Part shown: positions 16,956-26,082 of the stretch, in pieces
Layout of the letters: each line of letters opens with the position of its first letter
Numbering within the stretch: the first letter of the stretch is position 1
NCBI GenBank assembly: GCA_036381615.1
Contig: DASVCL010000012.1
Coordinates: forward strand, 1-64,000
Length of the DNA stretch: 64,000 nt
Source of the DNA: CALANV01 sp036381615
GTDB taxonomy: Bacteria > Pseudomonadota > Alphaproteobacteria > CACIAM-22H2
Reading direction: 5' to 3'
The notes under the pieces: generated by a model
What the model was told of the DNA's origin: nothing
The model's database searches: none
The model's input: the letters and a program-made list of their open reading frames with translations, nothing else
Position numbers and translations under genes: made by a program

Positions 16956-17696
16956 TCACAGCAGACGCCTCTGTCGACCGTCGGCCGACCGTTTCCGCCT
17001 TTCACGTTTCGGCGCCGACGCCGGCCCGGGCACCGCGGAAAGCGGCTCGACGCATCCCGGGTCGTCGTTGTGCGGGTTGTTCACATGGGTTCCGACCGGC
17101 GTCGCGGCAAACAGGTCCGCCGGCGGAGTCGCCAGCAGCGGACGCGCGTCGGTATCGGGATCGAGCCAAGCGGCGTAATTCTCCGGCGCGAGCACGACCG
17201 GCATGCGCTCGTGATACCGCGCCATCGTCCCATTCGCGGCCGTCACGATGATGGTGAAGGTGTGGAGTGGTGCCGCACCACCGGACTGCCAGCGCTCCCA
17301 CAGGCCGGCGAAGGCAAACGGCGCGCCATTGCCCGTGCGAAAGAGATATGGCTGCCTGCGGCCGCCCGCGCCCATCGCCCACTCGTAGAAGCCATCGGCC
17401 GGAACGAGACAGCGGCGCGCCCTGAACGCCTGGCGGAACGCCGGCTTGTCGGCTACGGTTTCGGCCCGCGCGTTGATCATACGGCTGCCGACCGACGGGT
17501 CCTTGGCCCAGAACGGGACGAGCCCCCAACGGAACATCGCGAGTTCCCGCCGTCCGTCGCTACCCAGGCGCACGACCGGCGCCTCCTGTGTCGGCGCGAC
17601 ATTCCAGCGCGGGCGGAGATCGAACCCCGGCCCTTCGAAGCCGAACAGTTCGCGCAGTGCCTCCACAGGCGTGGTGATCGTATAGCGGCCGCACAT
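16956..17696 (-). CDS. yedK: SRAP domain protein (YedK/HMCES type abasic-site shield)
   Basis: This 246-residue protein begins MCGRYTI, so Cys2 becomes the N-terminal residue after Met removal and can form a thiazolidine crosslink with abasic sites in single-stranded DNA. Other conserved active-site parts are present: WNVAPTQ, MINARAETV, GFYEW and the His-Glu region TMARYHERMPV. The family protects abasic sites from nicking and error-prone repair. The ATG at 17696 was chosen because the catalytic Cys must be residue 2; longer frames upstream are not compatible with that. Confidence 0.93.
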   Translation of the reverse strand: MCGRYTITTPVEALRELFGFEGPGFDLRPRWNVAPTQEAPVVRLGSDGRRELAMFRWGLVPFWAKDPSVGSRMINARAETVADKPAFRQAFRARRCLVPADGFYEWAMGAGGRRQPYLFRTGNGAPFAFAGLWERWQSGGAAPLHTFTIIVTAANGTMARYHERMPVVLAPENYAAWLDPDTDARPLLATPPADLFAATPVGTHVNNPHNDDPGCVEPLSAVPGPASAPKRERRKRSADGRQRRLL

Positions 17697-18181
17697 GTCG
17701 CCGGCGAGTATGTCGCCGCCGCCCCGTCCCCACAAGCAAGCAGACGCACGGGAGCGTTGCGGAGCGGCCTTCGGCATAGCCGCGTTTCCGGAGAGCGTGC
17801 CGGACTGTCCGGTCGCTAATGCCGACCCGCCGGGCTGACGGCGACGATCTATCCCGGCCGGTTCCGGCGGTTTCGCATCATCGATGCCGGGGCGGGCCGG
17901 CCCGGCGGGAGCCGGAGTTCCCGTCGACGGCACGAAGGAGCTCGAATACCGCCGCCTCAGCCGCATCAAGGCCGGGGACCGAGCGAGCCTTGGGCTCTGC
18001 CGCCCGGACGCTGCGGCGGCGCCGGAACGACCACACCGGATTCCGGCGCCCAGGTCATCGGTGCCGCGCACGTAAAACGGATCGGTAAGAGGCAACCAGA
18101 CCGAGGCCCTCGACCTCCTCCGCTGCCGGGAAGAAGCGATGCGTCGTTTCCGATGCTTTACCCAGCGCCGGCGCGCATGCG
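17697..18181. other. Intergenic stretch, no gene recognised
   Basis: This is a 485-base gap upstream of the SRAP gene and downstream of the GH15 gene. Open frames on both strands have no recognisable motif and no good ribosome site. It probably holds the promoter for the SRAP-aldehyde dehydrogenase pair. Confidence 0.5.
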
Positions 18182-19993
18182 TCAGGCTGCAGCGGCGGGC
18201 TGCTCGGCACGGCTGACGGCCGGCCCGATGACGCGCATCAGGTTCTGCGCCGTGTTGACGAGGGCGACGTGCGAGAAGGCCTGGGGGAAGTTGCCGAGCT
18301 GGCGGCGGGCGACGGGGTCATATTCCTCGGCCAGCAGGCCGAGGTCGTTGCGCAGCGCGAGCAAGTGCTCAAATAACGCTTGCGCCTCGTGGTGCCGGCC
18401 CATCATTACGTAATTGTCGGCCAACCAGAAGCTGCAGGCGAGGAAGGTGCCCTCGCTGCCCGTCATGCCGTCGAGACCCGGATCCGGGCGGTAGCGGCGA
18501 ACAAGGCCGTCGGACATCAGCTCCCGCTCGATCGCCGCGACGGTGCCGACGATGCGGGGGTCCGATGCGGGCAGGAAGCCGACCGGTGCCATCATCAGCA
18601 GCGCCGCATCGACGCTCTCTCCGCCATAGTACTGGACGAAGGTGTTGCGCGCCGAATTGAAGCCCTTGCTACAGACGTCATCGTGAATGCGCTGCCGCAG
18701 CGCGCGCCACCGATCGACCGGTCCGTCGAGGCCGAACGTCTCGATCGCCTTCACCGCGCGATCGAACGCAACCCAGGCCATGACTTTCGAATGCGTGAAG
18801 TGTCGCCGCGGGCCACGCACCTCCCAGATGCCCTCGTCGGGGAGCTCCCAGATCCGCTCCAGCTCTTGCATCAGCGTCGTCTGAAGCATCCAGGCATCGT
18901 CCGAGGTGTGCCCCTGGAACCGGCGCGCCACATGCATCGCGTCCATTAGCTCGCCATAGACATCGAGCTGAAGCTGGCCGTGGGCGGCGTTGCCCACGCG
19001 CACCGGCCGGCTGCCTTCATAGCCTTCGAGCCATGGCAGCTCTAGTTCCGACAGCCGTCGTTCCCCGGCAATTCCGTACATGATCTGCAGCTCCGACGGC
19101 CGGCCGGCCGCCGCACGGAGGAGCCATTCGCGCCAGGCACGCGCCTCCTCCACATAGCCGGACGTCAGCAACGAATAGAGCGTAAACGTCGCGTCCCGTA
19201 TCCAGCAGAAGCGATAATCCCAGTTGCGCGCGCCCCCGATTTGCTCGGGTAGCGAGGTCGTCGCGGCAGCAATGATGCCGCCGGTCGGGTCATAGGTCAG
19301 CGCCTTGAGCGTGATCAGCGAACGTAGGACCGGCTCGCGCCATGGTCCCTTGACCGTGCAGCGCGCGCACCAGTTCCGCCACCAGCTCTCGGTCTTGGCC
19401 AGTGCCGCCGCGTAATCGAGGATGGCGGCCTCCTTGGTATGAGACGGATACCAGTCCAGGATGAAGGGAACGATCTGCCCCTCCGTCACGTCGAACTCGC
19501 CTATGGTCGCGAAATCCTTTCCGTGCAGCGGGACGGGCGTACGCACGTGAATGGCATCAGGCCCGGCGATCGCCCTTATTCCGTCCGGTTCCCGCCGAAC
19601 CCACGGCACGATGTGGCCGTAGTCGAAGCGGATGATCAGCTCCGTCGCCATTCTGACCTTGCCGCGATCGCCGCGGACAAGGCGGACCAGCTCGACATAC
19701 TCGTCATCCTCGGACACGCAGAGGAAGTCGATGAGCGTGACCGTCCCATCATCGGTCTCGAACGTCGTCTCGAGGATCATCGTTTCGCCGCGATAGCGCC
19801 GCGTGACCCGGCGTGTGCCGTCCTTCGGCGCAATCAGCCAGCGCCCGTTCTGAGGGCTGCCGAGCAACGCCGCGAAACAGGCACCGGAATCGAACCGCGG
19901 CAGGCACAACCAGTCGATGGAGCCGTCGCGCCCGACCAGTGCGCTCGTACGCATATTGCCGATGAAACCGTAGTCCTCGATCGGAAGCGCCAT
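18182..19993 (-). CDS. GH15 glucoamylase/trehalase family glycoside hydrolase
   Basis: This 603-residue protein has no signal peptide and is expected in the cytoplasm. It has an N-terminal beta-sandwich (MALPIEDYGFIGNMRTSALV, DGSIDWLCLPRFDSGACFAALL) and a C-terminal (alpha/alpha)6 barrel. The barrel signature ARNWDYRFCWIRDATFTLY is typical of bacterial GH15. Acidic residues in DEGIWEVRG and LLAEEYD fit the catalytic acid and base. Bacterial members cleave glucose from maltooligosaccharides or hydrolyse trehalose; choosing needs biochemistry. No trehalose synthesis genes are nearby. The gene is divergent from the molybdenum enzyme gene. Confidence 0.9.
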   Translation of the reverse strand: MALPIEDYGFIGNMRTSALVGRDGSIDWLCLPRFDSGACFAALLGSPQNGRWLIAPKDGTRRVTRRYRGETMILETTFETDDGTVTLIDFLCVSEDDEYVELVRLVRGDRGKVRMATELIIRFDYGHIVPWVRREPDGIRAIAGPDAIHVRTPVPLHGKDFATIGEFDVTEGQIVPFILDWYPSHTKEAAILDYAAALAKTESWWRNWCARCTVKGPWREPVLRSLITLKALTYDPTGGIIAAATTSLPEQIGGARNWDYRFCWIRDATFTLYSLLTSGYVEEARAWREWLLRAAAGRPSELQIMYGIAGERRLSELELPWLEGYEGSRPVRVGNAAHGQLQLDVYGELMDAMHVARRFQGHTSDDAWMLQTTLMQELERIWELPDEGIWEVRGPRRHFTHSKVMAWVAFDRAVKAIETFGLDGPVDRWRALRQRIHDDVCSKGFNSARNTFVQYYGGESVDAALLMMAPVGFLPASDPRIVGTVAAIERELMSDGLVRRYRPDPGLDGMTGSEGTFLACSFWLADNYVMMGRHHEAQALFEHLLALRNDLGLLAEEYDPVARRQLGNFPQAFSHVALVNTAQNLMRVIGPAVSRAEQPAAAA

Positions 19994-20155
19994 TCTATAC
20001 TCGTAACGCGAGCAGCACGGTCATTCAACGGTTACCGCCCCCGCTTGTTCGCATGCAACACGCCGTCACGGCCATGTGAACCCGGTACGGAAGCTCGCTT
20101 GCACGCGGTCGGCGCACATACTTAAATCGCCTTGCGGGAGCGAGGAGTCCAGGAC

Positions 20156-22495
20156 ATGAAGTTCGGAGTCGGCCAGCCAGTCCGCCGCATCGAGGACCAG
20201 CGTCTGCTCACAGGCACGGGGCGCTACACGGACGACATCAACCTGCCGCGGCAGAGCTACGCCTATTTCGTGCGCTCGCCGCACGCCCATGCCCGCATCG
20301 TCCGCCTCGACACGAGCGCGGCGCGACAAGCCCCCGGCGTCGTCGGGATCATTACGGGCGCCGATCTGAAAGCCGCAGGGCTCGGCTCCATCCCCTGCAT
20401 GGTGCCGCTCCGGAACCGCGACCGCACCAAGATGACGATGCCGCCCCGCCCCGCAATCGCGACCGAGCGCGTGCGCTTCGTCGGCGACATCGTTGCGCTC
20501 GTCGTCGCCGAGACACTGGCACAGGCAAAGGATGCTGCCGAACTGATCGACATCGAGTACGAGACGCTGCCGTCGGTGACAGACACGGCCGGCGCGCTCG
20601 AGGACGGCGCGCCGCAGATCTGGGATTTCGCCCGGAACAACATCGCCTTCGACTGGGCCTTGGGCGACGAGGCGAAGGTCACGGCGGCGTTCAAGAACGC
20701 GTACAAGGTCGCCAAGATCGACCTGGTCAACAACCGCGTCGTCGCCACGTCGCTGGAGCCGCGCATGGCGATCGGCGCGTGGTCGGCCGGCGACGGACGC
20801 TTCACGCTCTACGTGTCGAGCCAGGGCGGGCATGGACTACGGAAGGTCCTGGCCGAGCATGTCTTCAAAATGCCCGAACACAAGTTCCGCATCGTCACCG
20901 GAGACGTCGGCGGCGGCTTCGGAATGAAGATCTTCGTCTATCCGGAGTATGCCGCCGTGCTGTTCGCCGCGCGAGCCCTGGACCGGCCGGTCAAGTGGAC
21001 GGGCGAACGCGCCGAGGCCTTCATGGGCGACACGCATGGCCGTGACCATGTGAGCCATGCCGAACTCGCGCTCGACAGGGACGGCCGCTTCCTTGCGCTG
21101 CACGTGAAGACGATCGCCAATCTGGGCGGGTATCTGTCGCACTACGGGCCGTTCATCCCGACCATGGCCGGCTCCAGCATGCTGACCGGTGTCTATGCGA
21201 TTCCGGCCGCCTTCGTCGAAGTCAAGGGCGTCTACACCAACACCGCGCCCGTCGACGCCTATCGCGGCGCCGGCCGACCCGAGGCCGCCTATCTGATCGA
21301 GCGCCTAGTCGACACCGCGGCGCGCGAGATGAACCTTTCTCCCGACGAAATCCGCCGCCGGAACTTCATCCCGCCGTCGGCAATGCCCTACACCACCGCC
21401 CTCGAAGCGAACTTCGACAGCGGCGACTTCGCGCGCAACATGGAAGACGCCATGCGCGAGGCGGACTGGGGCGGATTTGCCGCACGCCGCGAGGAGGCGG
21501 CACGCCGCGGTGCGCTGCGCGGCATCGGCATGGCCTACTACATCGAGATCTGCGGCGGCGGCAGCGACGAGATGGCGCAGATCCGCTTCGATCCGGGCGG
21601 CAGCGTCACGGTCCTCATCGGCAGCCAGACCAATGGTCAAGGGCACGAAACCGCATATGCTCAGATCGTCGCGGAGCGCCTGGGCGTGCCGATGGAGACG
21701 ATCCGCGTCGTCCAGGGTGACACCGATCAGATCGTCTATGGCACGGGCACGGGCGGCAGCCGCGCCGTCGCGGTCGGCGGCTCGGCGGTACATGCCGCCG
21801 CTGACCGGATCATCAACAAGGGCAAGGCGCTTGCCGCGCACTTCCTGGAGGCCGCGGAAGCGGACATCGAGTTCAGAGACGGGACGTTTGTCATCACCGG
21901 CACGGATCGGCGCCTGTCGATCTTCGAGGTCGCGCAGCTATGTCATACGCCCGGCAAGCTGCCGCCGGGCATGTCGGCAGGCCTGGACGAAAGTGCGACG
22001 TTTGTCCCGCCCGCTTTCACCTACCCCAACGGCTGTCATATCGCCGAAGTCGAGATCGACGCCGCCACGGGCGTGCCGCGGATCGTCCGCTACACCATCG
22101 TCGACGACTTCGGCAAGGTGATCAACCCGCTGCTGCTCGAAGGACAGGTGCACGGCGGCACGGTCCAAGGCATCGGACAAGCGCTCTACGAACGCGTCGT
22201 CTACGACTCCGATTCGGGTCAGCTCATCACCGGTTCATTGATGGATTACTGTCTGCCGCGCGCCGATGACGTACCCGCCTTCACGTTCCGCTACAATGAG
22301 ATCCCGACCCGGGCCAATCCGCTGGGCGTCAAGGGGGCTGGCGAAGCCGGCGCGATCGGCGCACCGGCAGCCGTGATCAACGCCATCGTCGATGCATTGG
22401 CACCATACGGCATCCGACACATCGACATGCCGGCCACGCCGGAGAAAATCTGGCGTGCGATCAACGGCGGACAGGAAAGGCGGGCGGCCGAGTGA
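20156..22495 (+). CDS. Molybdenum hydroxylase large subunit (xanthine dehydrogenase/CoxL superfamily)
   Basis: This 779-residue molybdopterin-cytosine-dinucleotide subunit starts KFGVGQPVRRIEDQRLLTG. It contains the cofactor loop VGGGFGMK and the C-terminal GVKGAGEAGAIG with the catalytic glutamate. The active-site loop reads AYRGAGRPE, not the AYxCSFR of true CO dehydrogenase, so it hydroxylates some other carbon or heterocycle. The ATG at 20156 follows GGAGCGAGGAG and AGGAC and gives the family N-terminus. The medium (FAD) and small (2Fe-2S) subunit genes are missing on both sides, which is unusual. The CysQ-type gene overlaps its stop. Confidence 0.9.
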   Translation: MKFGVGQPVRRIEDQRLLTGTGRYTDDINLPRQSYAYFVRSPHAHARIVRLDTSAARQAPGVVGIITGADLKAAGLGSIPCMVPLRNRDRTKMTMPPRPAIATERVRFVGDIVALVVAETLAQAKDAAELIDIEYETLPSVTDTAGALEDGAPQIWDFARNNIAFDWALGDEAKVTAAFKNAYKVAKIDLVNNRVVATSLEPRMAIGAWSAGDGRFTLYVSSQGGHGLRKVLAEHVFKMPEHKFRIVTGDVGGGFGMKIFVYPEYAAVLFAARALDRPVKWTGERAEAFMGDTHGRDHVSHAELALDRDGRFLALHVKTIANLGGYLSHYGPFIPTMAGSSMLTGVYAIPAAFVEVKGVYTNTAPVDAYRGAGRPEAAYLIERLVDTAAREMNLSPDEIRRRNFIPPSAMPYTTALEANFDSGDFARNMEDAMREADWGGFAARREEAARRGALRGIGMAYYIEICGGGSDEMAQIRFDPGGSVTVLIGSQTNGQGHETAYAQIVAERLGVPMETIRVVQGDTDQIVYGTGTGGSRAVAVGGSAVHAAADRIINKGKALAAHFLEAAEADIEFRDGTFVITGTDRRLSIFEVAQLCHTPGKLPPGMSAGLDESATFVPPAFTYPNGCHIAEVEIDAATGVPRIVRYTIVDDFGKVINPLLLEGQVHGGTVQGIGQALYERVVYDSDSGQLITGSLMDYCLPRADDVPAFTFRYNEIPTRANPLGVKGAGEAGAIGAPAAVINAIVDALAPYGIRHIDMPATPEKIWRAINGGQERRAAE

Positions 22496-23277
22496 CACAC
22501 ACGCTCCAACGGCTTGTGCCCGAGCTCGTCGCGATCGCGCGATCCGCGGGTGCGGCGGCGATGCGGTTCTACACGGGCGACATGGCGGTTCGCCGCAAAC
22601 GGGACGCCTCGCCCGTCACCGAAGCCGACGACGCGGCGGAGGCGATCATTCTGGACGGCCTGCGGAAGCTTACGCCGGACATCCCGGCAATCTCCGAAGA
22701 AGCGGTCGCGCGCGGTGAGACCGCAACCGACGCGACATCCCCGCCCAGGTGGTTCTGGCTCGTGGATCCGATAGACGGCACCAAGGAGTTCGTTGCGCGC
22801 AACGGCGAGTTCACGGTCAATATCGGCCTCGTCCACGACCAGCGCCCGGTTCTCGGCATCCTGCACGCACCTGTCTCCGACACGACGTATGCCGCATGCG
22901 GCCCGGGAACGGCCACCGTGCGGCGTGGCGATGCAGCTCCACAGCCGATCCGCGCCCGCAAGCCGCCGCCGGATGGCGTGGTTGTCGTGGCCAGCCGAAG
23001 CCATGGCAGCAAGGCGGCGACGGCAGCCTATCTGGAGCAATTCAGGGTGGCCGAGAAGCGGCTGCTGGGGAGCGCGCTCAAATTCGGCTTGATCGCGGAA
23101 GGCGCGGCCGATCTCTATCCGCGCCTCGGGCCCACGATGGAGTGGGACACTTGCGCCGGGCAGGCCATCCTTGAAGGTGCGCACGGACATGTCACGACGC
23201 TGAACGGCGGGCCGCTCCTCTACGGTAAGCCGAGATTCGAGAATCCCGATTTTGTCGCAAGGGGTGACGAGCCGTAG
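22492..23277 (+). CDS. cysQ: Inositol monophosphatase superfamily, CysQ-type 3'(2'),5'-bisphosphate nucleotidase
   Basis: This 261-residue Mg-dependent phosphatase probably removes the 3'-phosphate of PAP, a by-product of sulfate activation. Metal site residues are seen in SEEA, DPIDGTKEF (the CysQ version of the family motif) and MEWDTCAGQAIL. It starts at GTG 22492, overlapping the stop of the molybdenum enzyme as GTGA, so it is translationally coupled to it. An inositol-1-phosphatase activity cannot be excluded. Confidence 0.85.
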   Translation: MTHTLQRLVPELVAIARSAGAAAMRFYTGDMAVRRKRDASPVTEADDAAEAIILDGLRKLTPDIPAISEEAVARGETATDATSPPRWFWLVDPIDGTKEFVARNGEFTVNIGLVHDQRPVLGILHAPVSDTTYAACGPGTATVRRGDAAPQPIRARKPPPDGVVVVASRSHGSKAATAAYLEQFRVAEKRLLGSALKFGLIAEGAADLYPRLGPTMEWDTCAGQAILEGAHGHVTTLNGGPLLYGKPRFENPDFVARGDEP

Positions 23278-23886
23278 TTGACCACGGCCGTCGCGGGTTT
23301 CGCGCCGGCCATGTCAGCGCGAGAGCGTGGGGTTATTCGGGTCAGCCGGCGGATTGTCGCGGATCCGGTCATTGCCCTTGGGCGGCTGAAGGTGCAATTC
23401 GCGACCGCTGGCGTTCGTGCGCCGGGCCGCGGCATTTGCGGACCAGATGGGTGCGGCTCCGGCCGCTGCGGCCCTTTTTCGGGCGAGGCACCGACCGGAA
23501 GATCCGAGGGCGACATGCGCGCCGGACCGGACGAAAGCTCCGGCGGGTTCGGGATGGAATTGGGCTGTACGGTCGTCATCCCGTGCGAACGTTCAGCGCC
23601 CGACCAGTTCTGCCGAGGCGAAGCAGTCCGGCATTCGAGCGTGGGCGCAACAAACAGCAGAATTTTCTGACGTGGCCGCAATTTTCCTTAATTTCCCACT
23701 TGACGATCGTGCGGCCAGTAACCAGCATCGAGTCGTGGTCGCAGGTTGCGGCCACGACATAGCCGCTGCAAGCCAGTGCAGCGACTGGCGTATATCCTGC
23801 CCCACCCGCGGGGGGCCGAGCGCCGTGCAATCCAGAGCCGTCACCAGGCGTGGCGGCTCTTTGCTGTTTGTGCTACCGGGAGCGCC
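23278..23886. other. Intergenic stretch with a possible small minus-strand protein tail and a hairpin
   Basis: This stretch of about 600 bases has no confident gene. On the minus strand one frame (about 23413 down to 23318) ends in a low-complexity polar tail, ELHLQPPKGNDRIRDN then PPADPNNPTLSR and a stop. It looks more like a real C-terminus than chance, but its upstream part lacks a clear start and may be frameshifted. The hairpin at 23834-23866 is listed separately. Confidence 0.4.
23834..23866 (+). terminator. Terminator-like hairpin just before the Sua5 gene
   Basis: AGAGCCG (23834-23840) pairs with CGGCTCT (23854-23860) and is followed by TTGCTGTTT. It ends only 20 bases before the Sua5 start codon. 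It could end a transcript from upstream or act as an attenuator in the leader. The T tract is interrupted, so strength is uncertain. Confidence 0.5.
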
Positions 23887-24903
23887 ATGTCACGCGCCCA
23901 GGTCGCCAACGGCATCCCCCCGGTCAAACCGACGAAAGAGAACCTTGCACGCGCCGCGCGCGCCATTCGCGATGGCGCGCTCGTGGCATTTCCGACCGAG
24001 ACGGTCTACGGGCTGGGTGGTGACGCGACGTCGGATGCGGCCGTCGCCGCGATCTACGCCGCAAAGGCGCGCCCCCGGTTCAATCCCCTGATCATACATA
24101 CGGCCAGCCTACGGGATGCCGAACGGCTGGCGGTATTCGACGCACGCGCAAGAAAACTCGCACGCGCGTTCTGGCCCGGCCCCCTGACGCTCGTCCTGCG
24201 CCGACGGGCGGCAAGCCGCATCTCGTGGCTCGCCTCCGCCGGTCTCGACACGATCGCGGTGCGGGTCCCCGACGACGCCGTCGCGCGAGCCCTGTTACGG
24301 CGCAGTCGCCGCCCGATCGCGGCCCCCAGCGCCAATCCGTCGGGACGCATCAGCCCGACGGCGGCCGAGCATGTCGCCGACGCCTTCCGCCGCCGACGCA
24401 CCAAACTCGCCGTCATTCTCGATGGCGGGCCGTGCCGCGTCGGCGTGGAGTCGACGGTCGTCGACCTTTCCGACCGTCAGGCCAGACTACTTCGACCCGG
24501 CGGAATTCCGCGGGAAGCGATCGAGAAACTGATCGGCCGGCTCGCCGCCGCCGACACGCATGGACCCGCAAGGTCCCCTGGTCAGCTCAAGAGCCATTAT
24601 GCGCCGCGTCTGCCCCTGCGTCTGGAGGCATCCCGGCCACGGCGCGGCGAGGCCTATCTCGCCTTCGGTGCCGTGCCGCCGGGTATCGATGCCGAAGCCG
24701 TGCAGAATCTGAGCCCGTCGCGTGATCTGGCCGAAGCTGCGGCCAACCTGTTTGCGATGCTGCGCACGCTGGACCGCCGGCGCTTCAAGCGCATCGCCGT
24801 CGCACCGATCCCGCGGCACGGGCTGGGGGCAGCCATCAACGACAGGCTCGCACGGGCGGCAGCGCCGCGTCCCCGGTCAGCGCGGATCCGCCCCGCCAAG
24901 TAG
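23887..24903 (+). CDS. tsaC: L-threonylcarbamoyladenylate synthase (Sua5/YwlC type)
   Basis: This 338-residue enzyme makes threonylcarbamoyl-AMP from threonine, bicarbonate and ATP for the t6A37 modification of ANN-decoding tRNAs. The TsaC domain shows AFPTETVYGLGGDA, KARPRFNPL, and AAPSANPSGRISPT. A C-terminal Sua5 domain follows a linker with the conserved SPGQLKSHYAPRLPL, so this is the long Sua5 form and not the short TsaC. The ATG at 23887 is preferred because the frame before it contains a strong hairpin. Confidence 0.93.
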   Translation: MSRAQVANGIPPVKPTKENLARAARAIRDGALVAFPTETVYGLGGDATSDAAVAAIYAAKARPRFNPLIIHTASLRDAERLAVFDARARKLARAFWPGPLTLVLRRRAASRISWLASAGLDTIAVRVPDDAVARALLRRSRRPIAAPSANPSGRISPTAAEHVADAFRRRRTKLAVILDGGPCRVGVESTVVDLSDRQARLLRPGGIPREAIEKLIGRLAAADTHGPARSPGQLKSHYAPRLPLRLEASRPRRGEAYLAFGAVPPGIDAEAVQNLSPSRDLAEAAANLFAMLRTLDRRRFKRIAVAPIPRHGLGAAINDRLARAAAPRPRSARIRPAK

Positions 24904-24952
24904 ACGACACGCGAGCGGGCGGACGTCCGGAGCAGTCGCGCGGGGCCGCCGA

Positions 24953-25753
24953 TCAGCAGCGCGGTTTGGGGAGCGGCGCAAGCTGTTGCAGCTTGGCGCG
25001 GATCGAGAAATCCGTGTAGTCGAACAGAAAGTCGGTGCCGACGCCGTTGTCGAGCAACTGCAACCCGGTCTCGTATTCCGGCTCGGCCGAACTGTCCTCG
25101 AGCTTGAAGAAGGCCATGCGCACGCGCCAGGACGGACGGTTGAGCAGCGTCGCGTCGACCTTCGGATCCTTCGCGGCTACCGGCGGCAGCTGCTGGAGAA
25201 TGAGCGCGTTGATCAGCAACGCGCCGTCGAGCGTCGCGCCGTCGAAGACCGGACGAGCAAATACTTTTTCGCCGGCCTTCGCCTTCTGCAGCAGCTGGAT
25301 GGTATGTTCTGTCGGGAACAACGTACCCGCCGGAAGCTCCATGGTCGCGTCCTCGGGCATGGTGAAGACCGCCCGACCCGCCTTGCCCGGCCCGTCGAGT
25401 TCGGCGTAGCCACGCAGCTCCTCGTCGATCTCGCCATTGCGTATGGAGCGAAGCGTGAAGCGGTAACTCAGGCCGTTTTTGGCCTCCCAGCTCGAGAACG
25501 AAATGTCATTGTCGATCGCCTGGCCGCTTTCGTCATAGATCTGGAAGCGCATACGTTGATTGATCGTCCAGCCGTCGCAGGCCTCGTGCCAATCGATATA
25601 CATGGCGCCCTCAAGGGCGCCCACACTGCTGCCCTTGGCGGAGCCCAGGCTCAGCGTGTAGGCGGCACGGTGCGAGGCGATCTGTGCGGTCGCCGGCGCA
25701 TCCCAGGCGGCGGCCACCAGGAGCATGAGCCAGGCGACATGAAGCAGGCGCAT
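24953..25753 (-). CDS. eipB: Cell envelope integrity protein EipB (DUF1849)
   Basis: This 266-residue periplasmic protein has a signal peptide (ends near ATAQ). The EipB pattern follows: ASHRAAYTLSLGSAKGSSV, GAMYIDWHEACDGWTINQR, then ISFSSWEAKNG. EipB folds as a spiral beta-barrel and keeps envelope integrity in Brucella. The two cysteines that form its disulfide are present, one in EACDGW and one as the very last residue. The start at 25753 has ACGGAG seven bases upstream; an earlier in-frame ATG lacks a ribosome site. Confidence 0.92.
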   Translation of the reverse strand: MRLLHVAWLMLLVAAAWDAPATAQIASHRAAYTLSLGSAKGSSVGALEGAMYIDWHEACDGWTINQRMRFQIYDESGQAIDNDISFSSWEAKNGLSYRFTLRSIRNGEIDEELRGYAELDGPGKAGRAVFTMPEDATMELPAGTLFPTEHTIQLLQKAKAGEKVFARPVFDGATLDGALLINALILQQLPPVAAKDPKVDATLLNRPSWRVRMAFFKLEDSSAEPEYETGLQLLDNGVGTDFLFDYTDFSIRAKLQQLAPLPKPRC

Positions 25754-26082
25754 GCGGAACTCCGTGTGGGATCGAATCACGACCCTGAATCAAGAACTTG
25801 GTGGTATTATGGCACCAACGGTGACGGCGCGATACCGATCTTTCTTAACTGACGCGCAGTCATGAAGTTTCCGCGCATCGTGCGCCTCGACGCCGCCGAC
25901 ACCCGCGTGTCCGAGCCGGCAGCCGAGTCCGGCGGGTGACGTGAGCGGTCACGGGCGCGGTTCGTTGCGCCCATCGCGATCCCGCCGGCCCCGAAGGCGA
26001 AGGAAACCCGGCACCTGACCCGATTGCGGTTCCGCCGAGCCGCAGAAAGGGGCGCCAGGTGCGCAAAGCCATCCCGGCGCGC
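25754..26082. other. Intergenic stretch between aspS and eipB
   Basis: This is a 329-base gap without a gene. It contains a small inverted repeat, TTGGTG (25798-25803) with CACCAA (25813-25818), about 45 bases upstream of eipB, which could be an operator. Nothing else was recognised. Confidence 0.45.

Noticed and set aside
16956..18095. N-terminal extension of the SRAP protein
   Set aside because: The catalytic cysteine must be residue 2 after the start Met, so the ATG at 17696 is right and the upstream 130 codons are not coding.
20156..22495. Aerobic carbon monoxide dehydrogenase large subunit
   Set aside because: The AYxCSFR active-site motif of true CoxL is replaced by AYRGAGRPE, and coxM and coxS are absent.
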